Assembly: GCF_000146165.2 (NCBI RefSeq)
Contig: NC_004347.2
Coordinates: 434,001-498,000, forward strand
Source of the DNA: Shewanella oneidensis MR-1
Lineage (GTDB): Bacteria > Pseudomonadota > Gammaproteobacteria > Enterobacterales > Shewanellaceae
Direction: 5' to 3'
DNA length: 64,000 nucleotides
Part shown: positions 10,733 to 20,705 of the stretch, piece by piece
Position numbering within the stretch: position 1 is the first letter of the stretch
Layout of the letters: each line of letters opens with the position of its first letter
The notes under the pieces: model-generated
What the model was told of the DNA's origin: nothing
The model's input: only the letters and a program-made list of their open reading frames with translations
Database searches by the model: none
Position numbers and translations under genes: made by a program

Positions 10733-10828
10733 TTGCCTAAGTAAAGATGTGACGTTAATGTGAATGTGTGAGTGTATTCAGGCTGTTGAACTGTTACTGT
10801 ACAACTATGGTGTGAAGTAAGTCGTCAG

Positions 10829-13800
10829 ATGAAAAAAATAATAATTCACTTCCTTTTGGCATCTATGTTGGTTTTCTGCTCTGGTCTGTATTCAGCTTGG
10901 GCTGGTAATTTTGTGCAGCGGGTTTTTACCGATAGGGACGGACTTGAAGCAACCAGTATTCGAGCGCTCACACTCGATGACCATGGCTTTATCTGGGCGG
11001 CAACGGAGCAAGGTTTATATCGAGTTAGTAATTCTAAAGTGAGGCGGATTGATAAAACCGGTTCCGAGTTACGCCTTGCCGATGAGTTTATAACGACCGT
11101 CGTCAATATTGATCGAGATTTATTGTTGCTGAGTACCAATGCGGCAACCTATCTGTATAACATCGCCAAAAATCAGTTTATTCAAATGGGTTCGCCCAAT
11201 TTATTCCCACATTTTTCAGGTGGCGTGTTAATTTCTGCTGTTCGTAAAAATGCCCAAGAATGGCGCTTGTTGATTGATAACGGCCAGATTTACGATTTAT
11301 CGACCGCAACGTTAACCTTAACCTTAGTCACTCAGTTACCCGTTAATCGTGATTTACCTTGGCGCAAGTTGCTGAGCATGCCGGATGGTCAGATCCTTGT
11401 CGCAGGGCAATTCCAATTGTTGCTTCTTAATCACTTGGGGGAAAAGCTAGTTGATTATCAATGGACTGAGTCCATGGGTAACATTCTGGATATGCTTGAG
11501 GATTCAAAGCAGCGCATTTGGATTGCGACCAGTCGAGGCGTTTATCGATTTGAACCTCAGACCTTGCAGATTTCGCCAGTGCCTGAATTACCGGATTGGA
11601 GCACGGCTATGGTTGAAGACCGTCATGGTGAGATTTGGTTTTCAAGCCGCGCGGGATTATTGAAGTGGTCACCAGATACTCATCAGCTTGAAAATTATCA
11701 ACAAGAGCTTAAGGCTCAAGCCAATATGGAAACATTAAAGGCAATCTTGTTTGATAAATCAGGTTTGATGTGGGTCGGTGGTTCTGGAGATGGTTTAGCT
11801 TTACTGGCTTCACAGCCGGATTTCATTCTCGACACTTTCACCAGTGAACCGCCCCATGAATTATCGGATGCTATGGTATGGTCGGTGTTTGCAAGTGATG
11901 AAGGGTTATGGTTTGGTGCTTCACACCTCAGCTTTATCGCTCGAAATAGCCAAAAAGCCGTGACCATAGACATTGATGGATTAAAGCCCCATGAGAGTAT
12001 CTATGGGATCAGTGATTTTATTGATCACTACTTATTAGTTTCTACCACCAGTGGTTTGTTTGTTGTGGATAAGCTGACCTTAAAAGGGAGCAGTTTTGCC
12101 CAGTGGGCGCATGGAAGTGAAGCATTTAAAAATAAAGTCATCTATGGCACCTATGCCGATCCCAAGCTAAAAGGACGATTTTGGATTGCATCGGCTACGG
12201 GCCTGTATTTTTGGGAGCAGGGGCTATTTGAGCCGCAGCCTTTTAACATTGATGGGCCAACGGGGGATGATTCGCCTGAGCTCAAGCGGCCAACAATCCG
12301 TACTTTGTATCGTGCTTCCGATGGTAAGTTATGGATAAGTGGACGAAAAGTTTTTGGTTATATTGACGAGCAAAATCTTTTCCATGATCAAAGGCAATTG
12401 TTTAGCGGCTTAAATTCTGAGCCGTCAATTAGTCATCTTGAAGAAATATCTCCCGGAGTGATGTGGTTTGGCTCCTACGAGAGGGGCTTATTCGAGTACC
12501 ACCTCCAAGATGGCAAACTTGTTTCACTCACTTTACAGTGGCAAGTTAACTGTAGTTCAGTGTTTTTCATACAAAAGACCACTAATGCCAACATAGTGGC
12601 CTGCGCTGATTCGCTTATTCGCCAAGATAGGGCGTCTGGGCAAATCGCGATGTTTACTCAGCTTGATGGCCTGATTTCTAACGAGATGAATGAAGGCGCC
12701 TATTTTTACTCTCCAGGGGCTGGATTATATATTGGTACGCCAGAAGGGGTGATGCATCTCGATGCCGATAAGCTGACGAACCGCATTGCTGATGATCATG
12801 TGATGTTAGAGTCGGTATCGGTTTATTACGACAATAACACCCAAGTCTCACTATTGCCTCAGCCCATGATGGTGATTAAACCTGGCGCCAATATGGTGAG
12901 TCTGCAAATTACCAATTTGGATTACCTTGATGATTCTCCTATTCAATTTAAATATCGGCTTAGATACCAAGGTGACGAAGATAACTATGTACTCCTTCAG
13001 GGGGAATCGCAGATTAACCTTGCAGGTTTAGCTGCTGGGGAATATGTACTTGAGGTCTTAAGCCAAGTTAACGGTATTTGGTCGGATAAGCCCTTCACCT
13101 TTCCTTTCTATGTTGAGCAGCATTGGTGGCTCTCTCAAGGATTTAAAGGCATCTTGCTGTTAGTCTTTTCGATTATTGCACTGGGTTTAGCTTGGTACCG
13201 CCAGCGTCAGGTTCGCACCTTTATGGCCATGAACCAAGCGTTAACCGAAAGTGATGATCGCCTCAGACAATCGTTACGGGGCAGTGACTCGGATTTGTGG
13301 GAATGGCACAGGGATACCCAGTGTTTTTACCTCGATAACCGCGGTTATGTATTGGGAAACCATGCAAACGAAATTGTACTTACCCTTGAAACGCTTCCCG
13401 TTCATCCTTTGGATCGAGAAAAAGTGCTTATACAGTGGAATCGTATGTTAAGTGGTGACCTCGATCGATTTGAAGCCGAATATCGCTATCATCGCAGAGA
13501 TGGCAATTGGGGGTGGTTGCGGGTGCGTGGGCGTCCTGTGGCTCGCAATAAACAGACTCAGGAAATTGAGCGGGTTGCGGGGATTTATAGTGATATTACC
13601 CTACGACGTCAGCTTGAAGATGAGGTAAGCCTCTTAGCCCAAGCATTTGAAAATACATCTGAAGGTGTGTTGATTTTAGATGTGGATGAAAATATTCGAG
13701 TTGCCAACCATGCCGCACAGCACATTATTGGCTCTGAACAAAAGAGTCTTGTCGGCTTATCGTTTTCGCAGTTTGTCCAAATGAAAGATGGATTGTCTAC

Positions 13801-15304
13801 TGAGGTGGCCCAGTTGCTTGGTCAGGAAACCTCATGGACGGGGGAACGTGAGTTAGTGGGGCAAAATGGCTTGGTATGTCCAGTGTGGCTTAACGTGTCA
13901 GTGATGCAGTCAGTGAATCAAAATGCCATTCATTATGTAGTTGTATTTTCTGATATTACCGAGCGTAAGCGTACAGAGGCGGATCTTAGACGTCTGGCCA
14001 ATTACGATGTATTAACAGGGCTACCTAATCGCTCTTTATTCTCGAATCGGTTGATGCAATCGATACAAGCGGCGGAGCAAAACGGTGAAAAATTAGCGTT
14101 ATTGTTCCTTGACCTCGATAGATTTAAGCATGTGAATGACTCCTATGGCCACAGTATGGGGGATGCACTCTTAGTTGAGGCATCAAATCGGCTACAGTCT
14201 TGTATCGGGAGTGAGCATTTACTCTGTCGTTTTGGCGGTGATGAGTTTGTTATTTTATTAAAGAATGTCAAAGAATTATCCGATATCAACCATTTGGCTG
14301 AGCAGCTACTCGCACAAATCGTAGCCCCCTTTAGGTTGTTTGGTCGCGAGTTTTACATTTCAACCAGTATTGGGATCAGTATTTGGCCCGATGATGCAAT
14401 GCAGCCAGAAGCCTTCATTAAAAATGCGGATCTGGCCATGTATCACGCCAAGGAGGAAGGGCGCGGTAACTTCAAATATTATTCATCAGAGCGTAATGCC
14501 CAAGCGTTATACCATTTACGGCTAGAGGCCGATTTACGTAAAGCGATAGAGCGGCAAGAATTTGAACTGTATTACCAACCACAAATTGATATTTTGCGGG
14601 GGGATAAATTTATTGGGATGGAAGCGCTCATTCGCTGGCAGCATCCCGTCGATGGCTTTGTTCGCCCGGATATTTTTATTAAAGTTGCTGAAGCTTGTGG
14701 TTTAGTCGTTGATATTGATCGCTGGGTCTTGCGCTGTGCGTGTTTGGATGGGGCAAGATGGGCTAAACAAACGATAGAGCCGTTTAAAATGTCGGTTAAC
14801 ATTTCAGCCGTGCATTTCCGTCAACCCGACTTTATTGACGGTGTAAAGAAAATACTTGATGCTACCCACATGCCAGCTTCGTCTTTGTGTTTAGAAATTA
14901 CTGAAGGGGTATTAATGAAAGAGTTGCAAGTGGCCAAGACCCATTTAAAGCAACTTGATGACCTAGGAATTGAAGTTGCGATTGACGACTTTGGTACTGG
15001 ATACTCCTCTTTAGCTTATTTGCGTAATTTTGAAGTGGATACACTTAAAATTGACCGTTCGTTTTTGATCGATATCGCCTCAAATGGTGCAGATCAGGCT
15101 ATTGTGAGCAGTATTATTGAGCTGGCGCGTAATTTAAAGTTAACCGTTATCGCTGAAGGGGTTGAGACCGTAGAACAGTTAGAGCAGCTTTTTAGCCGTG
15201 GCTGTTATATTGTTCAGGGATATTATTTTGCTAAGCCTATGTCTGTCAGTGATTTTGAGAAATATCTACAGTCGCAGTATCCGCTTGATTCATTGCAATC
15301 TTAA
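10829..15304 (+). CDS. Periplasmic-propeller sensor with PAS, GGDEF and EAL domains
   Basis: Inner-membrane cyclic-di-GMP signalling protein of 1491 residues. After a signal peptide (about 1-25) comes a large periplasmic region with repeated two-component-regulator propeller blades (IWAATEQGLY, IWIATSRGVY, MWVGGSGDGL), then a Y_Y_Y-type beta domain near 680-765. One membrane helix follows at about 775-791, then two PAS segments (about 810-1050). The GGDEF domain has an intact GGDEF at 1136-1140 and the EAL domain an intact EAL at 1265-1267. The EAL metal ligands also look present (NISAVHF, EITEG, DDFGTGYSS, AEGVE). Both diguanylate cyclase and phosphodiesterase activity are possible. The ligand is unknown. 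It stands alone between terminators. Confidence 0.93.
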   Translation: MKKIIIHFLLASMLVFCSGLYSAWAGNFVQRVFTDRDGLEATSIRALTLDDHGFIWAATEQGLYRVSNSKVRRIDKTGSELRLADEFITTVVNIDRDLLLLSTNAATYLYNIAKNQFIQMGSPNLFPHFSGGVLISAVRKNAQEWRLLIDNGQIYDLSTATLTLTLVTQLPVNRDLPWRKLLSMPDGQILVAGQFQLLLLNHLGEKLVDYQWTESMGNILDMLEDSKQRIWIATSRGVYRFEPQTLQISPVPELPDWSTAMVEDRHGEIWFSSRAGLLKWSPDTHQLENYQQELKAQANMETLKAILFDKSGLMWVGGSGDGLALLASQPDFILDTFTSEPPHELSDAMVWSVFASDEGLWFGASHLSFIARNSQKAVTIDIDGLKPHESIYGISDFIDHYLLVSTTSGLFVVDKLTLKGSSFAQWAHGSEAFKNKVIYGTYADPKLKGRFWIASATGLYFWEQGLFEPQPFNIDGPTGDDSPELKRPTIRTLYRASDGKLWISGRKVFGYIDEQNLFHDQRQLFSGLNSEPSISHLEEISPGVMWFGSYERGLFEYHLQDGKLVSLTLQWQVNCSSVFFIQKTTNANIVACADSLIRQDRASGQIAMFTQLDGLISNEMNEGAYFYSPGAGLYIGTPEGVMHLDADKLTNRIADDHVMLESVSVYYDNNTQVSLLPQPMMVIKPGANMVSLQITNLDYLDDSPIQFKYRLRYQGDEDNYVLLQGESQINLAGLAAGEYVLEVLSQVNGIWSDKPFTFPFYVEQHWWLSQGFKGILLLVFSIIALGLAWYRQRQVRTFMAMNQALTESDDRLRQSLRGSDSDLWEWHRDTQCFYLDNRGYVLGNHANEIVLTLETLPVHPLDREKVLIQWNRMLSGDLDRFEAEYRYHRRDGNWGWLRVRGRPVARNKQTQEIERVAGIYSDITLRRQLEDEVSLLAQAFENTSEGVLILDVDENIRVANHAAQHIIGSEQKSLVGLSFSQFVQMKDGLSTEVAQLLGQETSWTGERELVGQNGLVCPVWLNVSVMQSVNQNAIHYVVVFSDITERKRTEADLRRLANYDVLTGLPNRSLFSNRLMQSIQAAEQNGEKLALLFLDLDRFKHVNDSYGHSMGDALLVEASNRLQSCIGSEHLLCRFGGDEFVILLKNVKELSDINHLAEQLLAQIVAPFRLFGREFYISTSIGISIWPDDAMQPEAFIKNADLAMYHAKEEGRGNFKYYSSERNAQALYHLRLEADLRKAIERQEFELYYQPQIDILRGDKFIGMEALIRWQHPVDGFVRPDIFIKVAEACGLVVDIDRWVLRCACLDGARWAKQTIEPFKMSVNISAVHFRQPDFIDGVKKILDATHMPASSLCLEITEGVLMKELQVAKTHLKQLDDLGIEVAIDDFGTGYSSLAYLRNFEVDTLKIDRSFLIDIASNGADQAIVSSIIELARNLKLTVIAEGVETVEQLEQLFSRGCYIVQGYYFAKPMSVSDFEKYLQSQYPLDSLQS

Positions 15305-15531
15305 TCTGCAATTTTAGCTGGTTTAATTGTACTTCATCTATCTAGGTTAATACTCAAGGATGAAACCTTTCAATCATCCGATTGATAGGTGGGTCTTAAG
15401 CGGAAATGAAAGGTTGCAGTTATTGATTGAAAATGTCGTAACTCATCGGTTCAGATAAAATATGACTGACAGTTAACTTGATAAATTTGTTAATATTAAC
15501 TCGAATTTTTACCCTATAAAAAGTACTTATT

Positions 15532-17745
15532 ATGATGCGCCGAATAGTAGCTTCTCTCTTTTTATGTGTGTTACTCACTCCTTTATATGCGGCTGAACGG
15601 CCAAAAATAGGAGTGGTGTTAAGCGGTGGTGGCGCTAAAGGTGCTGCCCATGTCGGCGTGCTTAAAGTCTTAGAAGAACATCATATTCCTGTGGACTATA
15701 TTGCAGGCACGAGTATCGGTGCTTATGTCGCAGGTATGTATGCCTTGGGATACAGTGCAACTGAAGTTGAAGCCATTATGATGGGGGTTGATTGGGACAG
15801 TGGTTATTCGGACACCATCCCACGTAATGTGTTGAGTTACCGAGATAAAAAGTTAAGAGATCGTTATAATATCCCGCTCAATATTGGTTATTCTGAGGGG
15901 GAAGTTAAAGCGCCAAGTGGGGTATTGCGCGGGCAAACCATGTCGCAGCTGTTACGTCAGTCTACGGATTTGGTACAGCAGTTCGGTGATTTTAACGCGT
16001 TAGCCATTCCTTATCGTGCGGTGGCGACGGATTTAGAAACCAGCCTACCTGTGGTGATTAACCATGGCAGTATCGTCAAAGCTATGCAGGCTTCTGCAAC
16101 AGTGCCAGGCGCGTTACAGCCCACGCAAATCGACGGTAAGTTACTGGTAGACGGCGGTATTGCCAACAATATGCCTGTGGATGTCGTGAAAGCCATGGGC
16201 GCCGATATTATTATTGCGGTGGATATCGGCTCGCCGCTGGTAAAAAAGGATAAGCTCGATAGCACAATTGCTGTACTGGATCAGTTATCTAATTTCTTGA
16301 CCAATGCCAGCACTGAAAAACAAAAACAACTACTGACTGATAAAGATGTGCTAATTCGTCCGGCGATCGATGCCCTGAGCACTACCGATTTCACCATCAT
16401 GCCCTTAGCGTTAACCCTAGGAAAAGAAGCGGCTACCAATCAGTTGGTTAAGCTACAAAAGTTAAGTGTCAGCGAAGAGCAATACGCCGCCTATGTTGAG
16501 GGCAAAAAAGCCAAGGGCCAAATGGTGATGGCTGATGTGTCTCATGTAATTGAGGACATTGTTTTTGATAACCAATCCAAAGTCAGCCTCAATTTATTAA
16601 AAGAAACCCTAGAGCTTAAACCCGGCCAAAACATTACTAAAGATGAGTTAAATGAGGCTATAAAACGTATCTATGCCTTAAACAAGTTTGAACGCGTTGA
16701 CGCCGAATTTGTAGAGGGTGAAGATGGACGAGTGCTTACCGTGACTACCCGTGCCAAATCATGGGGTCCCAATTATTTCCAATTAGGCTTTAATTGGGAA
16801 GATGACTTTAGTTCTGACTCGGCCATCAGTTTTGATATGGCTTATACCATGACTGACTTAACCATTAATGGTGGTGAGTGGCGAAACGAAGTGAAACTCG
16901 GATTCGAGAGATTATTTGCAACCGAGTTTTACCAACCACTGAATCGGGACCAAGAGTTTTATAGCCGAGCTCGTTATCAATACGACGTCCATAACTGGGA
17001 TCTATACGATAACAATAACCGTGCCTTTGTCTTCGATAAGAAAACCCACACCGTAGAATTGGGTATTGGTTATAACTATGTGCTTCAAGGGGTTGTTGAG
17101 TTGGGGCTAGTGGCGGAAAAAGGCGTCATTATTAATGATGCTTGGCTGTCTCAAGATTTTGATTTTAATTCCTACGGTGCTTACTTAAAAGTGGGGTACG
17201 ACAGCTTAGACAGTATTAGTTTCCCAACATCGGGTAACCATATCACCTTAAACGTTTATGTTCGTAAAGAGAATTTTGATGATGTCGTCGAATATCAGAA
17301 CGACTATAGCGTGCAGATAGAGGCCGACTGGAAAGGGGCGCTCAGCGTTGGTAATCATGCTTTTGTGGGTAAAGCATCGCTTGCCACCAATAATAATGAT
17401 GGCTTCAATACCTTACATTTGTCCGATTTAGGCGGTTTCTTGAATCTTTCGGGTTATCACAAAGACTCATTGACCGGTGCTCATAAGATTTTTGGTGCTT
17501 TTGTTTATCAGTATGACTTAGGTCGAGATGCCTTAGGCATGAAAGATTATCCACTTTATTTAGGCCTAAGTTTAGAGGCGGGTAATGTGTGGTTTGAGCG
17601 CTCCGAAGTGTCGCTCACTGACCTTATTTATGCATCGAGCCTGTATATTGGTACGGATACCACAATGGGACCTGCGGCGCTGGGGTTTGGTATTACCGAT
17701 ATGGGGGATAAGTCAGTTTATTTATTCATCGGTAAAGCATTCTAA
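15532..17745 (+). CDS. Patatin-like phospholipase with POTRA and outer-membrane barrel (type Vd)
   Basis: 737-residue outer-membrane protein resembling PlpD of Pseudomonas. A signal peptide (about 1-20, ending PLYAA) precedes a patatin domain with the oxyanion motif GGGAKG, nucleophile Ser61 in GTSIG, and catalytic Asp207 in VDGG. A single POTRA-like segment lies near 340-410. The remainder is a 16-strand-like BamA/FhaC-type barrel ending in Phe, the usual outer-membrane signal. Expected activity is lipid acyl hydrolysis at or outside the cell surface. The start has little SD signal; a second ATG follows at once. It has its own terminator downstream. Confidence 0.93.
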   Translation: MMRRIVASLFLCVLLTPLYAAERPKIGVVLSGGGAKGAAHVGVLKVLEEHHIPVDYIAGTSIGAYVAGMYALGYSATEVEAIMMGVDWDSGYSDTIPRNVLSYRDKKLRDRYNIPLNIGYSEGEVKAPSGVLRGQTMSQLLRQSTDLVQQFGDFNALAIPYRAVATDLETSLPVVINHGSIVKAMQASATVPGALQPTQIDGKLLVDGGIANNMPVDVVKAMGADIIIAVDIGSPLVKKDKLDSTIAVLDQLSNFLTNASTEKQKQLLTDKDVLIRPAIDALSTTDFTIMPLALTLGKEAATNQLVKLQKLSVSEEQYAAYVEGKKAKGQMVMADVSHVIEDIVFDNQSKVSLNLLKETLELKPGQNITKDELNEAIKRIYALNKFERVDAEFVEGEDGRVLTVTTRAKSWGPNYFQLGFNWEDDFSSDSAISFDMAYTMTDLTINGGEWRNEVKLGFERLFATEFYQPLNRDQEFYSRARYQYDVHNWDLYDNNNRAFVFDKKTHTVELGIGYNYVLQGVVELGLVAEKGVIINDAWLSQDFDFNSYGAYLKVGYDSLDSISFPTSGNHITLNVYVRKENFDDVVEYQNDYSVQIEADWKGALSVGNHAFVGKASLATNNNDGFNTLHLSDLGGFLNLSGYHKDSLTGAHKIFGAFVYQYDLGRDALGMKDYPLYLGLSLEAGNVWFERSEVSLTDLIYASSLYIGTDTTMGPAALGFGITDMGDKSVYLFIGKAF

Positions 17746-17749
17746 CGGT

Positions 17750-17781
17750 AAGGACATAACTGGAGTTATGTCCTTGTTTTT
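17750..17781 (+). terminator. Terminator after the patatin gene
   Basis: AAGGACATAAC tgga GTTATGTCCTT followed by gttttta: an 11-base perfect stem with a T-rich tail, four bases after the stop codon. Confidence 0.88.
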
Positions 17782-17966
17782 ATCACGAGTAGAGTAGCCA
17801 TTTTCACTAAACACCTTGTGCTTAGGTTTATTAGATGCCCTATTGATAAGTCCTATTGGTAAGTGTCATAACCTTTTACAAAATCTTACTACAGTGAGAC
17901 TTGGCAAAATGCTAAGGTTTTGCGAGAAAAAAATAACCACACTCTCAACGGAAGCTGGGGAAAACA

Positions 17967-20009
17967 ATGAAGAAGATTAGCACACTGGCGCTGGGTATTG
18001 CCTTGAGCCTAGGTTTAGCCGCTTGCAGCAGCGAGCCTAAAACTGAAGTCGCCGCGGTTTCTGGCATTGAATTACAAAACTTTGATGCCTCAGTTCGCCA
18101 TCAAGATGATTTTTACTACAGCGTTAACGGTAAATGGTTAGCGAACACGCCTATCCCTGCCGACAAGTCTAACTACGGCGCCTTCTCTGTGCTGTACGAT
18201 CAAAGCCAAGATGCATTGAAAAAAATCATCGATGCCGCAGCCGCGAAAAAGAATGCCGCCCCAGGTTCCAACGATCAAAAAATTGGTGACTTTAACGCCA
18301 GCTTTATGAACACCGATTTGCTCGAAACCTTAGGTGTTACACCGCTCAATCCATTGTTGGGGGATATCGCAGCGGTGAAAACCCACGGCGAACTACCCGC
18401 AGTGATGGGCAAGTTACTGACCAGTGGTTCAGGCATTCCCTTTGGTTTCTACGTCAATAACGACGCGAAAAACTCGAGCCAATACGCGGTGTATTTAAGC
18501 CAATCGGGTTTAACCCTGCCTGATCGCGATTACTACTTAAAAGATGACGCAAAATTTGTCGCTAACCGCCAAGCGATGGCGAAATATGTGACAGATATTC
18601 TGACTGAAGCAGGCTATAAAAATGCGAAACGCGCCGCGAAAAACGTGGCCGACATCGAAATGATGATCGCGAAAAGTCAGTGGAGCCGTGTTGAGTCGCG
18701 CGATGCAAACAAATCCTATAACAAACTTGACCGCGCTGAGCTGCAAAAGCTGTTGGGACAGTTTGATTTTAATGCCTTTGCTGCGAATGCTGGCTTAGGT
18801 GATAAAGTGGCTGACGTGATTGTGCGCCAACCCTCTTATTTTGAAAAGCTAGGTGCCAATTTTGATGCCTTCCCTGTTTCGGCTTGGCAGGATTATTTAA
18901 CGTTCCACCTCGTTGATAGCTACGCAGAGCTGTTAAGCAAAAATTTTGTTGATCTTAACTTTGCCTTTAAGAGCAAAACCTTGATGGGTATTGAAGAGCA
19001 GCAACCGCGCTGGAAAAAAGCGGTGGATGGTGCAGATACTGTGATTGGTGAGCTGGTGGGAGAGGAGTATGTAAAACAATACTTCAAACCAGAAGCCAAA
19101 GCGCGCATGGAAACCATGATCAAAAATCTGATCAAAGGCTTTGAAGTCAGTATTAATGAACTGGAATGGATGACGCCAGAGACTAAAGTTGCGGCGCAGG
19201 AAAAACTGTCTAAGTTTACTTACAAAATTGGCTATCCAGACAAATGGAAAGATTACTCCGCGCTCGAGATTAAACCCGATGAGCTGGTGGGTAACTATAT
19301 GCGTTATGCCCAGTTTGAATATCAAGACATGCTCAATAAGCTGGGTAAACCTATCGATCGTACTGAGTGGCGTATGACACCACAAACGGTAAACGCTTAT
19401 TACAGCCCCGTCGGCAATGAGATCGTGTTCCCTGCGGCGATTCTGCAACCGCCATTTTTCAATATGGAAGCCGATGATGCGGTGAACTACGGTGGTATCG
19501 GTGCGGTTATTGGTCACGAAATCAGTCATGGTTTTGACGACCAAGGCGCGAAATACGATGGCGACGGCAATCTTCGTGACTGGTGGTCAGATAAAGACCG
19601 TGAAGAGTTCCAAAAACGCGGTAAGCAACTGTCTGAACAGTATTCAGGCTATGAAGCGCTGCCCGGTAAGTTTGTAAACGGTGATTTAACCCTAGGTGAA
19701 AATATCGGTGACTTAGGTGGGTTAACGGTGGCTGCTCGTTCTTATCTGATGAGCTTAAATGGTAAGCCTGCACCAGTGATCGATGGATTAACGGGCGAGC
19801 AGCGTTTCTTTGTCGGTTGGTCTCAGGTATGGCGCCGTAACTACCGTGATGAAGAGTTAGGTCGTCGTCTGTTGACTGACCCTCATTCACCTAGCCATTA
19901 CCGCGCGATGGGGACACCGCGTAATATTGAAGCCTTCTACAAAGCCTTTGAGCTGAAAGAGAGCGATAAGATGTACTTAAAACCAGAAGAGCGCGTAAAA
20001 ATCTGGTAA
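17967..20009 (+). CDS. M13 (neprilysin-like) metallopeptidase lipoprotein
   Basis: Secreted zinc endopeptidase of the PepO/neprilysin family, 680 residues, anchored as a lipoprotein: the signal ends LSLGLAAC with lipidated Cys20. The N-terminal M13 domain spans about 50-430. The catalytic domain has HEISH at 517-521 (zinc ligands and catalytic Glu518), GENIGDLGG with the third zinc ligand Glu578 and Asp582, and the NAYYSP substrate motif. It probably degrades small peptides in the periplasm or at the outer membrane. A strong hairpin terminator follows directly. Confidence 0.94.
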   Translation: MKKISTLALGIALSLGLAACSSEPKTEVAAVSGIELQNFDASVRHQDDFYYSVNGKWLANTPIPADKSNYGAFSVLYDQSQDALKKIIDAAAAKKNAAPGSNDQKIGDFNASFMNTDLLETLGVTPLNPLLGDIAAVKTHGELPAVMGKLLTSGSGIPFGFYVNNDAKNSSQYAVYLSQSGLTLPDRDYYLKDDAKFVANRQAMAKYVTDILTEAGYKNAKRAAKNVADIEMMIAKSQWSRVESRDANKSYNKLDRAELQKLLGQFDFNAFAANAGLGDKVADVIVRQPSYFEKLGANFDAFPVSAWQDYLTFHLVDSYAELLSKNFVDLNFAFKSKTLMGIEEQQPRWKKAVDGADTVIGELVGEEYVKQYFKPEAKARMETMIKNLIKGFEVSINELEWMTPETKVAAQEKLSKFTYKIGYPDKWKDYSALEIKPDELVGNYMRYAQFEYQDMLNKLGKPIDRTEWRMTPQTVNAYYSPVGNEIVFPAAILQPPFFNMEADDAVNYGGIGAVIGHEISHGFDDQGAKYDGDGNLRDWWSDKDREEFQKRGKQLSEQYSGYEALPGKFVNGDLTLGENIGDLGGLTVAARSYLMSLNGKPAPVIDGLTGEQRFFVGWSQVWRRNYRDEELGRRLLTDPHSPSHYRAMGTPRNIEAFYKAFELKESDKMYLKPEERVKIW

Positions 20010-20025
20010 TCCATTCTGTTATAAC

Positions 20026-20053
20026 GAAAAAGCCAGACACTGTCTGGCTTTTT
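20026..20053 (+). terminator. Terminator after the M13 peptidase gene
   Basis: AAAAAGCCAGACA / TGTCTGGCTTTTT: long perfect stem flanked by A and T runs, usable in both directions. Confidence 0.9.
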
Positions 20054-20061
20054 GCTTAGGT

Positions 20062-20327
20062 TATACCAATCACATTAAATATCTAATCAGTTCAGAGCCT
20101 CACAGGCATTTCAATCCAAGGCGTATTGACGCAGAAATGGTCATTCCCTTTTAAGTCAATGCAACACCGGAGTGGGATGCCAGTGTGGCTCCCAAAGGGC
20201 GGTTTTCAACGCGCTTTATACTGCGTTTAAGGCTTTCGACAGAGCACCACTATGCCTTCAAGCCTTCGCCTTGTCTAAAGCGCGTTGAATTGCCGCTGAA
20301 TGAACAGATATTTAATACGATTGGTAT
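20062..20327. mobile_element. MITE family A, copy 1
   Basis: Non-coding element of about 261 bases between ACCAATC and GATTGGT. The terminal inverted repeats (about 20 bases) read TACCAATC..TTAAATATCT at both ends, with a few mismatches. A second copy lies in opposite orientation at 26661-26935 and aligns nearly end to end. It has no transposase, so it would be moved in trans. Its right end abuts the stop codon of the DUF2845 gene. The rest of the 316-base gap is the upstream terminator. Confidence 0.88.
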
Positions 20328-20653
20328 TAATGCCCATATCCTAGGGTTTCAATTTTTTCAACTTTCTGTTCGGTGGCATAAATACGCCGCATCAACCGTG
20401 TCGGGCCAAAATCATAGGTCCATTCAGCATATTCTATCGGCAACTTGCTTGGATCAACGACAATATCGCCAGCGGAATTTCGGTAGGTTGCTGGTTTGCT
20501 GTATTCTTTAACTTCGTTTGGTTGACCGCATCTTTCAAAGACTGTATCTAGGGGATCGCCAACGCTGATAACGAATTGCTTACAGCGCATAGAGTCCGTG
20601 GCTAAGGCTGGCAAGCTCGCAGCCCAGAGAACTAACAACACATAATACTTCAT
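20327..20653 (-). CDS. Small exported DUF2845-family protein
   Basis: 108 residues with a signal peptide (about 1-18, ending PALA) and a mature domain with two Cys (RCKQFVISVGD, FERCGQP) characteristic of DUF2845, whose function is unknown. Such proteins are usually periplasmic. It lies 52 bases downstream of the phosphatase gene on the same strand and may be cotranscribed. The TAA stop is formed at the MITE boundary, so the original C-terminus may have been longer. Confidence 0.8.
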   Translation of the reverse strand: MKYYVLLVLWAASLPALATDSMRCKQFVISVGDPLDTVFERCGQPNEVKEYSKPATYRNSAGDIVVDPSKLPIEYAEWTYDFGPTRLMRRIYATEQKVEKIETLGYGH

Positions 20654-20705
20654 CGGTTTGTCCTAGCGTTGATTAACTTATGGCCAATAAATTTGGTGAT
20701 TTTAG

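Noticed and set aside
18933..19544. 203-codon minus-strand ORF opposite the M13 peptidase gene
   Set aside because: The plus-strand gene has clear catalytic motifs throughout; the antisense frame has no family resemblance.
20185..20511. 108-codon ORF through MITE copy 1, and its counterpart at 26592-26828
   Set aside because: Both translate the same repeat DNA in related frames and run out into unrelated sequence.
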